Part shown: positions 28,268-37,274 of the stretch, piece by piece | How positions within the stretch are numbered: position 1 is the stretch's first letter | Layout: every line of letters starts with the position of its first letter | Source: Pseudomonadota bacterium | GTDB lineage: Bacteria > Desulfobacterota > Desulfobulbia > Desulfobulbales > Desulfocapsaceae | Reading direction: 5' to 3' | NCBI GenBank assembly: GCA_018817385.1 | Contig: JAHIUA010000043.1 | Coordinates: forward strand, 1 to 64,000 | Length of the DNA: 64,000 bases | Program-made: the position numbers and the translations under genes | Notes under the pieces: model-generated | What the model was told of the DNA's origin: nothing | Databases searched by the model: none | What the model saw: only the letters and a program-made list of their open reading frames with translations

Positions 28268-29281
28268 TTAGCCCCTTTTCTTGCCCCGCTGTTCTCTAAA
28301 ATGATAGCGGCCATAGGCGAAGGCGCCCCAGAGGGCCGCATCACTTTTCAAGATCAGGTGGATAGGAAAGGACGACATGAGTTCGTTCATCTTTTCCTTT
28401 CGTCTGAAACTGTCAAGAAAAGAGGCAAAGGAGATGCGACCAGCAAGTCTTGGCATGATGCCTCCGCCTATGAACAGCCCACCGGTGGCATAGAGCTTCA
28501 GGGCCAGGTTTCCTGCCTCGGCTCCCAGGATGTCGAGAAAAGTTGTCAGAGTCTTCAGGCAGAGAGGGCATGGAAAGTCAGCCAGCGCCCCTTCTATGAT
28601 GAGTGGTGTTTGGTCTCCAGATCCTGTTATATCTTGCCATCGTTTGTGGTCCCTTGCCACCTCAGTGGCAGAAAAGAAGTCAAAGATATTGGGAATGCCC
28701 TTGCCCGAACAGAGTAGTTCATAACTTACAGCGGGCTGTTTTTTCTGGAGATACGCCAGAAGTTCTCCCTGCTCCTGATTGAGCGGAGCAAAGTCACAAT
28801 GGCCACCTTCTGAGCCTTTGGCCAAGAAAAACGATGTTCCGCTAACGAGAAAGCCTTCACCCAGTCCTGTGCCGGGAGCGATTACCGCCTGGATACCGTT
28901 CTTCTCTGCCTGGCCCGCCTGGATTACCAGGAGGTCGCGTTCCTGCAGGTGTGGGAGAGAGGCGCAGAGTGCGGTAAGGTCATTGATCAGGCAGGTAGCC
29001 CGCCAGCCGAATTTGCTTTGCAAGCTGTGTTCGCTCAGCTTCCATGGGAGATTGGTGAGTTTTGCTTCACCGTGACGGACAACTGCGGCCACGCCCAAAC
29101 AGGCATAATCCGGTGGGGGAGCATGAACGAGAAAGTCCGTCAGGATTGCATCAAAATCTGGAAATTGTCGATTGAGAAAGCGTTGGTGGGCCAGGGGAGG
29201 GGCCTCTGGGCTGTCTGCAAGCTCAAAGATTGCCAGGTCACTCTTGGTTCCGCCGATATCCGCTGCCAGGAGAAGGGTCAT
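28268..29281 (-). CDS. glk: Glucokinase
   Basis: A 337-residue ROK/Glk-type sugar kinase that makes glucose 6-phosphate. The ATP-binding start is LLLAADIGGTKSDLAIF, the sugar site is in CLINDLTAL, the phosphate loop is IAPGTGLGEGF, and GSEGGHCDFAP matches the group A glucokinase motif. The C-terminal half has YATGGLFIGGGI. With the Entner-Doudoroff operon at 52797-62394 it supplies the entry step for glucose. A copy of the 152-bp repeat lies 78 bases before its start. Confidence 0.9.
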   Translation of the reverse strand: MTLLLAADIGGTKSDLAIFELADSPEAPPLAHQRFLNRQFPDFDAILTDFLVHAPPPDYACLGVAAVVRHGEAKLTNLPWKLSEHSLQSKFGWRATCLINDLTALCASLPHLQERDLLVIQAGQAEKNGIQAVIAPGTGLGEGFLVSGTSFFLAKGSEGGHCDFAPLNQEQGELLAYLQKKQPAVSYELLCSGKGIPNIFDFFSATEVARDHKRWQDITGSGDQTPLIIEGALADFPCPLCLKTLTTFLDILGAEAGNLALKLYATGGLFIGGGIMPRLAGRISFASFLDSFRRKEKMNELMSSFPIHLILKSDAALWGAFAYGRYHFREQRGKKRG

Positions 29282-29359
29282 TTATCAGGTAAACAGGCTA
29301 TGGGCTGCAGACAAAACACTTCAACTTGCTTCATTATGCTCTCTCCAGATCAAAAAAAC

Positions 29360-29512
29360 GGAACTCTTCAGCGGCACGCCATCTTCGACCATTCAGCTCT
29401 TCTTGAACTGCACCAGTATGCTTCGAAGTCCTGACTGAACAAATATAAAACACTGCTGAACAGTTCCAGAGCAGTTGTTTGCCAACGATTGGCGAGTGAC
29501 CTGAATAGGTAC
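29360..29512 (+). repeat. 152-bp palindromic repeat, copy A
   Basis: Runs from GGAACTCTTCAG to CTGAATAGGTAC, degenerate forms of the 12-bp terminal repeats of copy C. It aligns full length with copy C reversed and with copy B, sharing TTCGAAGTCCTGACTGAAC and a GTTGTTTGCCA-type block. It is non-coding and lies between the selenocysteine rhodanese and glucokinase. Confidence 0.7.
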
Positions 29513-29569
29513 AAAAAAACAAACCGTCCCGTTCTGCAACCTCTTTTTCCTTCCTTCGCTCCGAGGAGC

Positions 29570-29962
29570 CTACTTTTCTTCCACAGGGAAATGAGCACGG
29601 AACCATTCGCGCCAGCCCCCTTTGAGAGCATAGACATCTGTGTAGCCCTGAGCAATAAGCTGTTGTGCCAGACTGGCACTGGTTGCCTCGTGCGGTCAGG
29701 CGCAGTAGAGGACCAGGGGGTTGTCTTTTGGATAGTGTTTGGACCATACTGCCAGCTGTTCTCCCGGAGCTCGGATAGCGCCCTGAATCTTGAATTCGCT
29801 GGCACTCCAGTCCCTTCCTGAGCGGACATCGAGTATGATCAGGTCTGGAGAGTCGAGTCTGGATTTGAGTTCCTCTATGCTCATGGTTGGAACATCACCA
29901 GCCAGTGCCGGGAGAGCGGAAGCGACGAGAAAGAATGCGAGGAGGACGAAGAGCTTTTTCAT
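29570..29962 (-). CDS. Exported rhodanese-like selenoprotein (in-frame UGA as selenocysteine)
   Basis: From ATG 29962 (AAGGAG eight bases upstream) comes a signal peptide (LFVLLAFFLVASALPALA), then a rhodanese domain: TMSIEELKSRLDS, LIILDVRSGRDW and GAIRAPGEQL. The active-site loop reads LYCA, then TGA at 29698-29696, then PHEATSASLAQQL and GYTDVYALKGGWREWF, to a TAG at 29570. Homologues read CxCPNEATSAR-like loops with cysteine at the UGA position, so selenocysteine 89 replaces the catalytic cysteine; total length is 130 residues. A SECIS-like hairpin follows the UGA. It probably handles sulfane sulfur or a related persulfide in the periplasm. It is 12 bases after a permease gene on the same strand. 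Without readthrough the protein would lack its active site. Confidence 0.85.
29665..29698 (-). promoter_or_regulatory. Bacterial SECIS-like element for the rhodanese gene
   Basis: Twenty-two bases after the UGA comes a three-base loop GUC closed by the perfect six-pair stem GTGCCA / TGGCAC. The loop begins with guanine and the distance falls in the known 16-37 base window. Confidence 0.75.
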
Positions 29963-29974
29963 ACTGTTTTCTCC

Positions 29975-31216
29975 TTAAGGTGAACCTGTAGGGTTCTGTC
30001 GTTTGTTTATAAAATGCCAGCAGGTGCTAAGCACACTGGTGGCGAAAAAAACGGAAAAGATAAAGATGCCCATTTCCAATCTGCGCGGATCGTCAATAAT
30101 CAGGGTGATACCTCCAGCCATGAGCAGGAGCGTGGAGAAAAGTGCCGGATAGGGCATGGATGCAGACACTTTTTGGATCCAGCGGACAGCGGAAAGGCAG
30201 AGGGAACTGTAGTAGAGGAGCCAGAGAATGAGAGCGCTGCGGAGGAGTGATTCCAGGAGTTCGTTTCCTGCCAGTCCTGTAGCCATACAGGTGCCGATTG
30301 CTGCTGCCAGCAAGAAAGGGAGGACCCATCTCTTTTCTTGGGTGGATAAAAACAGGGGAACTGTTTTTTCTCTGGCCAGCGTTGTAAGGATATTCCGGGT
30401 GAGAATCATAAGCCCGTTCAAAGCGCCGCAGGTACCAGAAATAATGACAATCCCCATAAGCTGGCGGCCCGGGTCGTCAAGGATTTCTCGTGCCGTAGTC
30501 ATATAGGGAATTGTCGAGGCGGCGAGTCTCTCCGGGCTGACATGGCCAAGAGAGGCGAGAATCCAGAGACCGGAAAGGAGAAATCCCATGACCAGGGGAA
30601 GGGGAAAGGAGCTCCTTCGTTGGTCCACGGATAGTGTGTGGCCAACAAAAATAAGGAGGAGAAGGCTGACAGAGGAGAGAGAAAATCCGCTCCCTTGCTG
30701 GAGTAGTTCGGTACTTTGTTTGTCAGGAGAGAAAATTCCATAGAGGGCAAGAAGGAGGAGGCCACCCATGGCCAGGGTGCTGAAGCAGAGCTGCAGCCAA
30801 AGAGCATACTCTTTGCGGAAGAGCTGGAGGGTGGTGAGCAGGCCCAGGAGGAGAAAGGAAAAGCCGAAATTGGGAAACCAGTAGAGGAAGACCTCGTTAA
30901 AGGTATAGCCTGCGGTGACCAGGAGGGCGGTTCCGGCAAGTATCGTCAGGGGGAGGCAGGCCGTCAGGCTCAGAGTCGTTGCTGGTATGCTGCCGCTTCC
31001 TCGCTGTAAGACGAGAAAATCCCAGCCAGGTGAAGAAGGAAGACTCTCACTCCTGAGGAGCCTGCTGCACACCATGTAGACAATGACCACTCCGATCAGG
31101 GAGGGAAAGATCAACCAGCCCATTTGACCGCTTACGTTGCCGGCAATCACCAGGGCTTCAGGAGAAAATATCCAGCTGACTCCGAGGGCCAGTGAGAGGA
31201 GTGAGGAGGATTTCAT
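29975..31216 (-). CDS. APC-type amino acid permease-like membrane protein
   Basis: A 413-residue protein with about 11-12 membrane helices, weakly like the amino acid/polyamine/organocation permeases (early LALGVSWIFSPEALVIAGNVSGQMGWLIFP, later ISGTCGALNGLMILTRNILTTLAREKTVP). The unwound-helix glycine motif is degenerate, so substrate and family placement are tentative. The start has no clear ribosome site. Twelve bases separate it from the selenocysteine rhodanese, so the two probably form an operon; sulfur-compound uptake is one possibility but is inference only. Confidence 0.6.
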   Translation of the reverse strand: MKSSSLLSLALGVSWIFSPEALVIAGNVSGQMGWLIFPSLIGVVIVYMVCSRLLRSESLPSSPGWDFLVLQRGSGSIPATTLSLTACLPLTILAGTALLVTAGYTFNEVFLYWFPNFGFSFLLLGLLTTLQLFRKEYALWLQLCFSTLAMGGLLLLALYGIFSPDKQSTELLQQGSGFSLSSVSLLLLIFVGHTLSVDQRRSSFPLPLVMGFLLSGLWILASLGHVSPERLAASTIPYMTTAREILDDPGRQLMGIVIISGTCGALNGLMILTRNILTTLAREKTVPLFLSTQEKRWVLPFLLAAAIGTCMATGLAGNELLESLLRSALILWLLYYSSLCLSAVRWIQKVSASMPYPALFSTLLLMAGGITLIIDDPRRLEMGIFIFSVFFATSVLSTCWHFINKRQNPTGSP

Positions 31217-31793
31217 GAATATGTCATTATCGCATGGGAAAATGGGCTGCTTTGTCTGGGCAGGGGACTGCCCAGTTGCCGTGTTTCAGGAAGTGGTTTA
31301 CCAGCTATGGGAGAGGACGTGCTCTTCCTCTGCAACGGAAATGGCCTTGTCCTCTCAGAGTGCTTCACAACTATGGCAGCCATGACATTGCTCCCTGTTT
31401 GTCGGCTTGGCTTTGTTGTTGGTCCGTTCATAGACCTCGCCGGGACATCCCTCCACACCGTCACCGTTTTTTGTTATCAACAGTGCGTTGCCACCTCCAT
31501 AATTCTCCTCGCCGGAATATCCTGTCGCATCTTCCCGGATTGGGTTGGAGTTGGCGAAAGAAAGGAATGACTAACAAAAAGTATATGTTGCCTCTGGGCG
31601 AAAATCAAGAAGACTCTTTTCTTGGTGGTTGTTTGTCGAGGGGGACCTTTCTTGCAAACCACTACAAAATTTGACTGTTTCTTTTTATTCCCTTACAATG
31701 TAATGAGTATTATTTCTCATTCCCAACCCCTTTTTTTTATAATATACCCAGGCTCGGCGATGGGATATTGGTAAATGAGTCCTTATCCAAGAA
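31217..31793. other. Divergent intergenic region with a weak coding signal
   Basis: About 580 bases between the permease (minus) and a sensor kinase (plus). A minus-strand frame at 31298-31480 contains CHGCHSCEAL followed by an in-frame UGA and 18 more codons; it is discussed as a possible small selenoprotein but lacks a convincing start. No transfer RNA or repeat was seen. A T-rich stretch at 31728-31742 precedes the kinase gene. Confidence 0.4.
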
Positions 31794-34331
31794 TTGGTAT
31801 CTGAATTGAAAAAAATAGCCTATAGCGCTTTTATGCCCCTCTGGATTGCATTTCTCACAATGATCTCCAGTGGGGATTGGTCTCTTTTGCACGCCCATGA
31901 GATGAACAAGGTGGTAGAGTTGTCACCGGCAACTCTTGTTCTGACCGATGACGAGCAAGAGTTTCTCAAAAAGAAGGGCCAGATCACCATGTGCGTCGAT
32001 CCTGACTGGATGCCTCTGGAAAAGATCGAGTACGGCAAACATGTGGGGATGACAGCCGATTACATGGCCCTCTTTGGCAAGACTATTCCTGTTCCCCTGG
32101 TGCTGGTTCCCACCAGGACCTGGGTGGAAAGTGTTGAGTATGCCAAGGCCCGAAAATGCGACATCTTCTCCCTGGCCATGTCCACTCCAGAGCGGGAACG
32201 GTATATGGATTTCACTCGCCCTTATCTTCGCATACCCTTGGTCATGGCTGCCAGGATGGAACGCCCTTTTATCGATGACATTACCGCTATCACTGATCGA
32301 AAATTGGGGGTGGTGAAGGGATATGCCTTTGGAGAATTACTGCGGACACGCTATCCGAAAATGCAGATTGTGGAGGTGGAAAACGTTGACAAGGGTTTGC
32401 AACAGGTGGCGGAGGGGGATCTCTATGGTTTTATCGGAACGCTTGCCACAGTTGGGTATTCCATTCAGAAAGCATTTGCCACCGAGTTGAAGGTCGCCGG
32501 TAAATTTGATGAGCGCTGGGAACTGGGAGTGGCCACCCGCAAGGACGAACCTCTGCTGTGCTCTATTTTTGACAAGGCCATTGCTGCCATTGATCCGGAA
32601 GATCCTCAGCGTATACTGAATCGGTGGATATCCGTCAAGTATGTGGATGAACGGAATTTCGACATTGTCTGGCAGGTCATGATTTTTGTTGGACTTGGTA
32701 TCGTTCTGTTGCTCTATAGAAATTTCACCTTAAGGAAATACTCCAGGCAGCTGGAGGAACAGAATAAACAGATTTCACAACAGTCAGAACAGCTGCAACA
32801 GACCGAACGGCAACTTCTTTTTACCCAATATACCGTCGAATCCTGTGCTTTTCCCATTCTCTGGGTTGTTAACGGCAAGACCCTGGCAGAGACGCTTATT
32901 ATTAATGCCAACAAGGCCTCCACCGATCTCCTGGGATACAGCCATAAGGAACTGTGTGCTCTTCCCATTGGTGATATTGATGTGGAACTCACTGAAAAAT
33001 CGTGGAAAGAGTGGTTGGCAGCGACCTCGCATGAGCGGAGTTCCCTCTCCATGCGGCGCACTCACAGGCGCAAGGACGGGTCGACCATTCCTGTAGATAT
33101 TTTTGCCAGTTACTTCGAATATCACGGTCAGGAGTACCAGTTCTTCTTTTTTATTGATGCGAGTAAAGAGAAAAGATTGCAGGACAAACTGCATCGATCC
33201 ATGAAGATGGAGATGATTGGGGTGATGGCCGGAGGGGTGGCTCATGATCTGAATAATATCCTTTCCGGTATTGTCAGCTATCCGGAACTGCTGCTTATGA
33301 AGGTGCCGGCAGACAGTGATCTGCGTAAGCCATTGCAAGCCATACATGATTCAGGGAAACGGGCGGCGGACGTTGTCGCAGATTTGCTCACCGTGGCCCG
33401 TGGTGTTGCCGCTGCTCGGCAGAATGCTAATCTGAACACCTTGATCCAGGCCTATCTCGACTCTCCCGAGTACGGTCAAATACATTCCCGTCATCAGGAA
33501 GTTGAGTGCGTCGTTGATCTTGATTCGGAACTGCTTGATATCTCGTGTTCCCCTGTGCATGTAAACAAATGTTTGATGAATCTCATCGTTAATGCTATCG
33601 AGGCAGTGGGAGAAGTGGGGCATGTCTGGATTACTACCAGTAATTGCTATCTGGACCAGCCTCTGGAGAAGAACCAGTTGCTGGAACGGGGCGAATATGT
33701 GCTGATTTCTATTGCTGATGACGGTCCTGGTATTGGAGAGGAGGACCTGAAACATATCTTTGAGCCCTTTTATTCCAAGAAGGTCATGGGCAAGAGCGGT
33801 ACCGGTCTGGGGCTTACTGTGGTTTGGAATAGCGTTCAGGATCATGGCGGTACTATTGTGGTAGAACGTGCTAACGGCAAAACTGTTTTTACCCTCTATT
33901 TTCCAGCCACCCGAAGCAAGACGAGGGGCAAGACTGAACTGTTGGATATTGCAGAGTTGCAGGGAAATGGAGAAAAAATTCTTGTTGTTGATGATGAAGC
34001 GCAGCAGCGTGATATAGCAGAAAAGTTGCTGACCCATCTAGGTTACCAGGTGAATTGTGTGGAATCGGGAGAGCGGGCAGTGGAGTATGTCCGGGTGAAT
34101 CAGCCGGATCTGATCGTTCTTGATATGATCATGGAGCCGGGCATGAATGGACGGAGGACCTATGAGGAAATCAGGAAGCTCCGACCCGGTCAGAAGGCCA
34201 TTGTGGCCAGTGGCTTTTCGGAAAACGAGGAAGTGAAAAAGGTCCAGCTTCTGGGGGCCAGGACCTTTGTCAAAAAACCATATACCCTGCGCCAGATCGG
34301 CCTGAGTGTCCAAGAGACCTTGCTCTCTTAG
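31794..34331 (+). CDS. Hybrid sensor kinase with a periplasmic solute-binding domain
   Basis: About 845 residues. After an N-terminal signal or anchor comes a bacterial extracellular solute-binding domain of family 3 (ITMCVDPDWMPLEKI, FSLAMSTPERERYMDFTRPYL, KLGVVKGYAFGELL). A membrane helix follows at about 288-305, then a coiled coil and a PAS domain. The kinase core has phospho-histidine H484 in MAGGVAHDLNNILSG and the ATP-binding motifs ADDGPGIGEEDLKHIFEPFYSKK and GTGLGLTVVW. A C-terminal receiver starts near 727 (acceptor in LIVLDMIMEPGMNG). The layout resembles EvgS/BvgS sensors. The TTG start at 31794 is uncertain; ATG 31833 is an alternative. Confidence 0.85.
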   Translation: MVSELKKIAYSAFMPLWIAFLTMISSGDWSLLHAHEMNKVVELSPATLVLTDDEQEFLKKKGQITMCVDPDWMPLEKIEYGKHVGMTADYMALFGKTIPVPLVLVPTRTWVESVEYAKARKCDIFSLAMSTPERERYMDFTRPYLRIPLVMAARMERPFIDDITAITDRKLGVVKGYAFGELLRTRYPKMQIVEVENVDKGLQQVAEGDLYGFIGTLATVGYSIQKAFATELKVAGKFDERWELGVATRKDEPLLCSIFDKAIAAIDPEDPQRILNRWISVKYVDERNFDIVWQVMIFVGLGIVLLLYRNFTLRKYSRQLEEQNKQISQQSEQLQQTERQLLFTQYTVESCAFPILWVVNGKTLAETLIINANKASTDLLGYSHKELCALPIGDIDVELTEKSWKEWLAATSHERSSLSMRRTHRRKDGSTIPVDIFASYFEYHGQEYQFFFFIDASKEKRLQDKLHRSMKMEMIGVMAGGVAHDLNNILSGIVSYPELLLMKVPADSDLRKPLQAIHDSGKRAADVVADLLTVARGVAAARQNANLNTLIQAYLDSPEYGQIHSRHQEVECVVDLDSELLDISCSPVHVNKCLMNLIVNAIEAVGEVGHVWITTSNCYLDQPLEKNQLLERGEYVLISIADDGPGIGEEDLKHIFEPFYSKKVMGKSGTGLGLTVVWNSVQDHGGTIVVERANGKTVFTLYFPATRSKTRGKTELLDIAELQGNGEKILVVDDEAQQRDIAEKLLTHLGYQVNCVESGERAVEYVRVNQPDLIVLDMIMEPGMNGRRTYEEIRKLRPGQKAIVASGFSENEEVKKVQLLGARTFVKKPYTLRQIGLSVQETLLS

Positions 34332-34689
34332 TGTGTTGCCCCTATTCTTGAGAGGTTCTCTTGCGGCGTGGTGCGCAGGGCTTTTGTGGCAAGGAATGAG
34401 CCGCGAATATTCTTCTGTTGTTCTCGTAGAGGGAGCATCCCCTGTCGGCGCATCCATCTGGAAGATCAAGTTGCGCAAAAGTTCCTTGCAGGTTTTTCCT
34501 CAGTGTAACCCCTTTATTTACAAGCGAAAAAACTGGTCGTTCAGGCCTGGATCTCTGGGCCCGGATTTTTCCATGCATCGGACTGCTTTCTCGGCCGGTG
34601 TGGGAGGAAACAAATTTTGGAAAAAGAACAACTGCTGTTTTCTGAGAGGCCATCCCCGGCGTTGAGGAGGTCTGAGACAGGAAAGAATT
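34332..34689. other. Intergenic region with no recognised gene
   Basis: Convergent gap of about 360 bases between the sensor kinase and the zinc-finger/HU gene. Short open frames on both strands have no domain or ribosome site. No hairpin with a T run was found. Confidence 0.45.
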
Positions 34690-35067
34690 TCATTGCTGAG
34701 GGTGGTTCAGATACTTTTGTAAGCTGGTGCCGGGGCTGAAATTGATATGTCTCTTGCCGCTGCCTGCAGATGAGAGGGAAAAGCTGCCAAATCCTCTGAG
34801 GTGAACTGTTTGCCCCTGAATCAGGATTGTGGTCAGTGTCTGGGCTAATTCCTGGAGAAATCTGTTTGCCTCCGAGGCAGAGAGCCCACTGTGACCCGCA
34901 ATGTATTCCACTGGTACACTGTGGTCATCTTCTTGTGTCAAAAAACCAACACCATTGCATTCCGGGCACTCTTCATAAGAAAGGAGGAAACGACTGACTC
35001 CTCCGAAGGTGGAGGTCTGACCGCTGCCGCTGCATCCGGGGCAGGGACGTATTCTGGCAGTGCTCAT
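34690..35067 (-). CDS. Fusion of a DnaJ-type zinc finger and an HU/IHF-like DNA-binding domain
   Basis: A 125-residue protein. Residues 9-16 (CPGCSGSG) and 34-42 (CPECNGVGF) form the paired CxxCxGxG motifs of the DnaJ cysteine-rich domain, here one zinc site. From about 52 the sequence turns HU-like: YIAGHSGLSASEANRFLQELAQTL, then GQTVHLRGFGSFSLS and INFSPGTSLQKYLN, matching the HU helix pair, the GFG turn and the end of the fold. The DNA-contacting beta arm is short. It starts 11 bases after the HerA-like ATPase gene, so it is likely co-transcribed. I know of no named protein with this arrangement; a DNA-binding accessory to the ATPase is plausible. Confidence 0.7.
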   Translation of the reverse strand: MSTARIRPCPGCSGSGQTSTFGGVSRFLLSYEECPECNGVGFLTQEDDHSVPVEYIAGHSGLSASEANRFLQELAQTLTTILIQGQTVHLRGFGSFSLSSAGSGKRHINFSPGTSLQKYLNHPQQ

Positions 35068-35078
35068 GAGTTTGTGTT

Positions 35079-36566
35079 TTACCTTCTTTTGCCGATGATG
35101 GATCCCAGGATGCCACGGACAATAGAACGGCCGATCTGGGAACCAATGGTTCGAACCACTGATTTGATCATGGCTTCTCCCACAGACTGTCGCTGGCTGC
35201 CGGAGCTTTTGCCTGCTTTGGCAGCTGCCTTTTCTCTTTCCAGCTCCGCAGCGGCCTCCTGACGTTTGCGTTGAAGCGTCTCTTCCCTTTCTGCCAGCAG
35301 TTCATAGGCGGATTCTCGATCGAGTGGAGTATCGTAGCGACCCTTGAGGGGAGAGCGGCCCATGAGTTGGTTTTTCTCCTCAAGGGTGAGAGGTCCGATC
35401 TGGGAACGGGGGGGCGCCAACAGGCACCAGTCCACCATGGTGGGACGGCCTTTGGGGTCCAGGGTGGAGACCAGGGCCTCTCCTACGCCAAGTTCGGTGA
35501 TGGCTTTTTCGGTGTCGATGTCAGGATTCTGGCGAAAGGTCTGGGCTGCCACCTTTACGGCCTTCTGATCTTTTGGGGTAAAGGCCCGCAGAGCATGTTG
35601 AATGCGGCAGCCCAGCTGGCCGAGGACTTCGTCGGGGATGTCGTTGGGGTACTGACTGACAAAAAAGATCCCCACTCCTTTGGAGCGAATGAGACGTACC
35701 ACCTGGGTGATCCTGTCTGTCAGGGCTTTGGGCGCATTGTTAAAAAGAAGATGCGCCTCGTCAAAGAAAAAGACCAGTTTTGGCAGTGGGGCATCACCAC
35801 GTTCAGGCAGATCTTCCATGAGCTCGGAGAGCAGCCAGAGGAGAAAGGTGGAGTAGATCTTGGGGTTGGAGTAGAGGGATGAGGCATCGAGGAGGCTGAT
35901 TACTCCCTGACCGGAAAAGTCAGTATGCATCAGGTCTTCAATGTTCAGTCCCGGTTCCCCGAAAAAGAATTCTCCTCCTGATTCATTGAGGACCATGAGT
36001 TTTCGTTGGATAGTGGATATGCTCTGACTGCTGATGTTACCGTATCCTCTGGCCAGTTCTTTCCGCTTGTCGGCGATCCAGTTGAGCATGGCACTCAGAT
36101 CCTTGAGATCAAGGAGGAGCAGGCCCTGATCGTCGGCCACGGAAAAGGCCACATGGAGGATTCCGCTTTGGGTATCGTTGAGGTCAAGGAGATTGGCGAG
36201 GAGCACGGGACCCATTTCTGAGATCGTGGTGCGTACGGGATGACCCGTTTTGGCGTAGATGTCCCAGAAGAGGACAGGGCAGCCTGCAAAGGGATGGTCG
36301 CTGATCCCCATGTGCTGCAGGCGGGCACTGATTTTTTCGTGTGCCTTCCCGGCCTGGGCAATGCCGGAGAGGTCGCCTTTGACATCGGCGGAAAAGACAG
36401 GGACGCCGAGACGGGAAAAGGATTCTGCCAGCAATTGGAGGGTAACGGTCTTGCCGGTGCCGGTGGCTCCGGTGACGAGGCCATGTCGGTTGGCCATGGC
36501 CGCATCCAGAAAAACTTTGCTGCCGGTGGGGTTGCCGCCAATGAGAACCTGCTGCTGTTCTGTCAT
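35079..36566 (-). CDS. HerA-like ATPase of the YjgR (DUF853) family
   Basis: A 495-residue P-loop ATPase. Walker A is GATGTGKT at 33-40, Walker B is [13 protein letters not shown], and the arginine-finger region lies near [37 protein letters not shown]. The C-terminal part is a charged coiled coil ([24 protein letters not shown]) and a glycine- and arginine-rich tail. YjgR proteins belong to the HerA/FtsK class of DNA-translocating motors, but their role is not settled. It lies between a phosphoesterase gene and the zinc-finger/HU gene in a tight operon. Confidence 0.85.
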   Translation of the reverse strand: MTEQQQVLIGGNPTGSKVFLDAAMANRHGLVTGATGTGKTVTLQLLAESFSRLGVPVFSADVKGDLSGIAQAGKAHEKISARLQHMGISDHPFAGCPVLFWDIYAKTGHPVRTTISEMGPVLLANLLDLNDTQSGILHVAFSVADDQGLLLLDLKDLSAMLNWIADKRKELARGYGNISSQSISTIQRKLMVLNESGGEFFFGEPGLNIEDLMHTDFSGQGVISLLDASSLYSNPKIYSTFLLWLLSELMEDLPERGDAPLPKLVFFFDEAHLLFNNAPKALTDRITQVVRLIRSKGVGIFFVSQYPNDIPDEVLGQLGCRIQHALRAFTPKDQKAVKVAAQTFRQNPDIDTEKAITELGVGEALVSTLDPKGRPTMVDWCLLAPPRSQIGPLTLEEKNQLMGRSPLKGRYDTPLDRESAYELLAEREETLQRKRQEAAAELEREKAAAKAGKSSGSQRQSVGEAMIKSVVRTIGSQIGRSIVRGILGSIIGKRR

Positions 36567-36627
36567 ACTTTACTCCTTGCTGGCCGGGGAATGGTGGGGG
36601 ACGATGATTCCTTTCACTATAGCCGCA

Positions 36628-37257
36628 TTAGAGAGGATAATCAAATGTCAGAGCGGGTCGCACCAGCCCTTTTTTTCCTTTCACATTACAATTGACATAG
36701 GTGGTACTCCCCACTGTCAGCATGCCGCTGTGGTTGTGGATATGACCGAAGATGTGAAATCGAGGGCGGATGCGCTGTATGGCCTCCAGGAGGTCACAAC
36801 AGCCATGGCTGACCCCTCCATCCTCGTCCATGATGCCGCTGGGAGGGACGTGGGTGATGAGGATATCGGTGTCTGCAGGAATCAGAGCCCATTTTTCGCG
36901 TATGGCCTGGCCCCTGGGCAGGGCAAAGGCATCACAGGCCGCCGTGTTGAGAATCGGTTGCCAGGGGGATCCGTAGAACTTGATCCCTGCAATGCTCACT
37001 GCTTCATCCTGGAGATAGATGGCATCCGACAGCAGTTGGCGACCGAGCTCCGGGGCCTTGGCCAGGAGATGATCATGATTGCCGGCGATGACGATTTTGT
37101 AGCGATGGGGCAGGGTTTTGAGAAAGGCGTTGAAGCCGGCCACATCCTGAACCGTCCGGCACACGGACATGTCTCCGGCAAAGATGAGGATGTCGGCCTC
37201 TGGAATTTCCACCTGCCTATGGAGCATGTGGGTGTCACTGAAAGCAGTTATTTTCAC
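36628..37257 (-). CDS. Calcineurin-type metallophosphoesterase
   Basis: A 209-residue protein with all five blocks of the two-metal phosphoesterase fold: ITAFSDTHMLH, LIFAGDMSV, IVIAGNHDHLL, DILITHVPPSG and HIFGHIHNHSG. It resembles the MPPED1/2-like group of small phosphoesterases; the substrate is unknown. It sits 17 bases after the NYN-domain gene and about 60 bases before the HerA-like ATPase gene on the same strand, which hints at nucleotide or nucleic-acid substrates. Confidence 0.85.
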   Translation of the reverse strand: MKITAFSDTHMLHRQVEIPEADILIFAGDMSVCRTVQDVAGFNAFLKTLPHRYKIVIAGNHDHLLAKAPELGRQLLSDAIYLQDEAVSIAGIKFYGSPWQPILNTAACDAFALPRGQAIREKWALIPADTDILITHVPPSGIMDEDGGVSHGCCDLLEAIQRIRPRFHIFGHIHNHSGMLTVGSTTYVNCNVKGKKGLVRPALTFDYPL

Positions 37258-37274
37258 GGGGACAGAGGAGTGGC

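Noticed and set aside
31307-31570. An 87-residue hydrophobic plus-strand frame
   Set aside because: No ribosome site; it lies antisense to the better-looking CHGCHSC frame and has no recognisable family.
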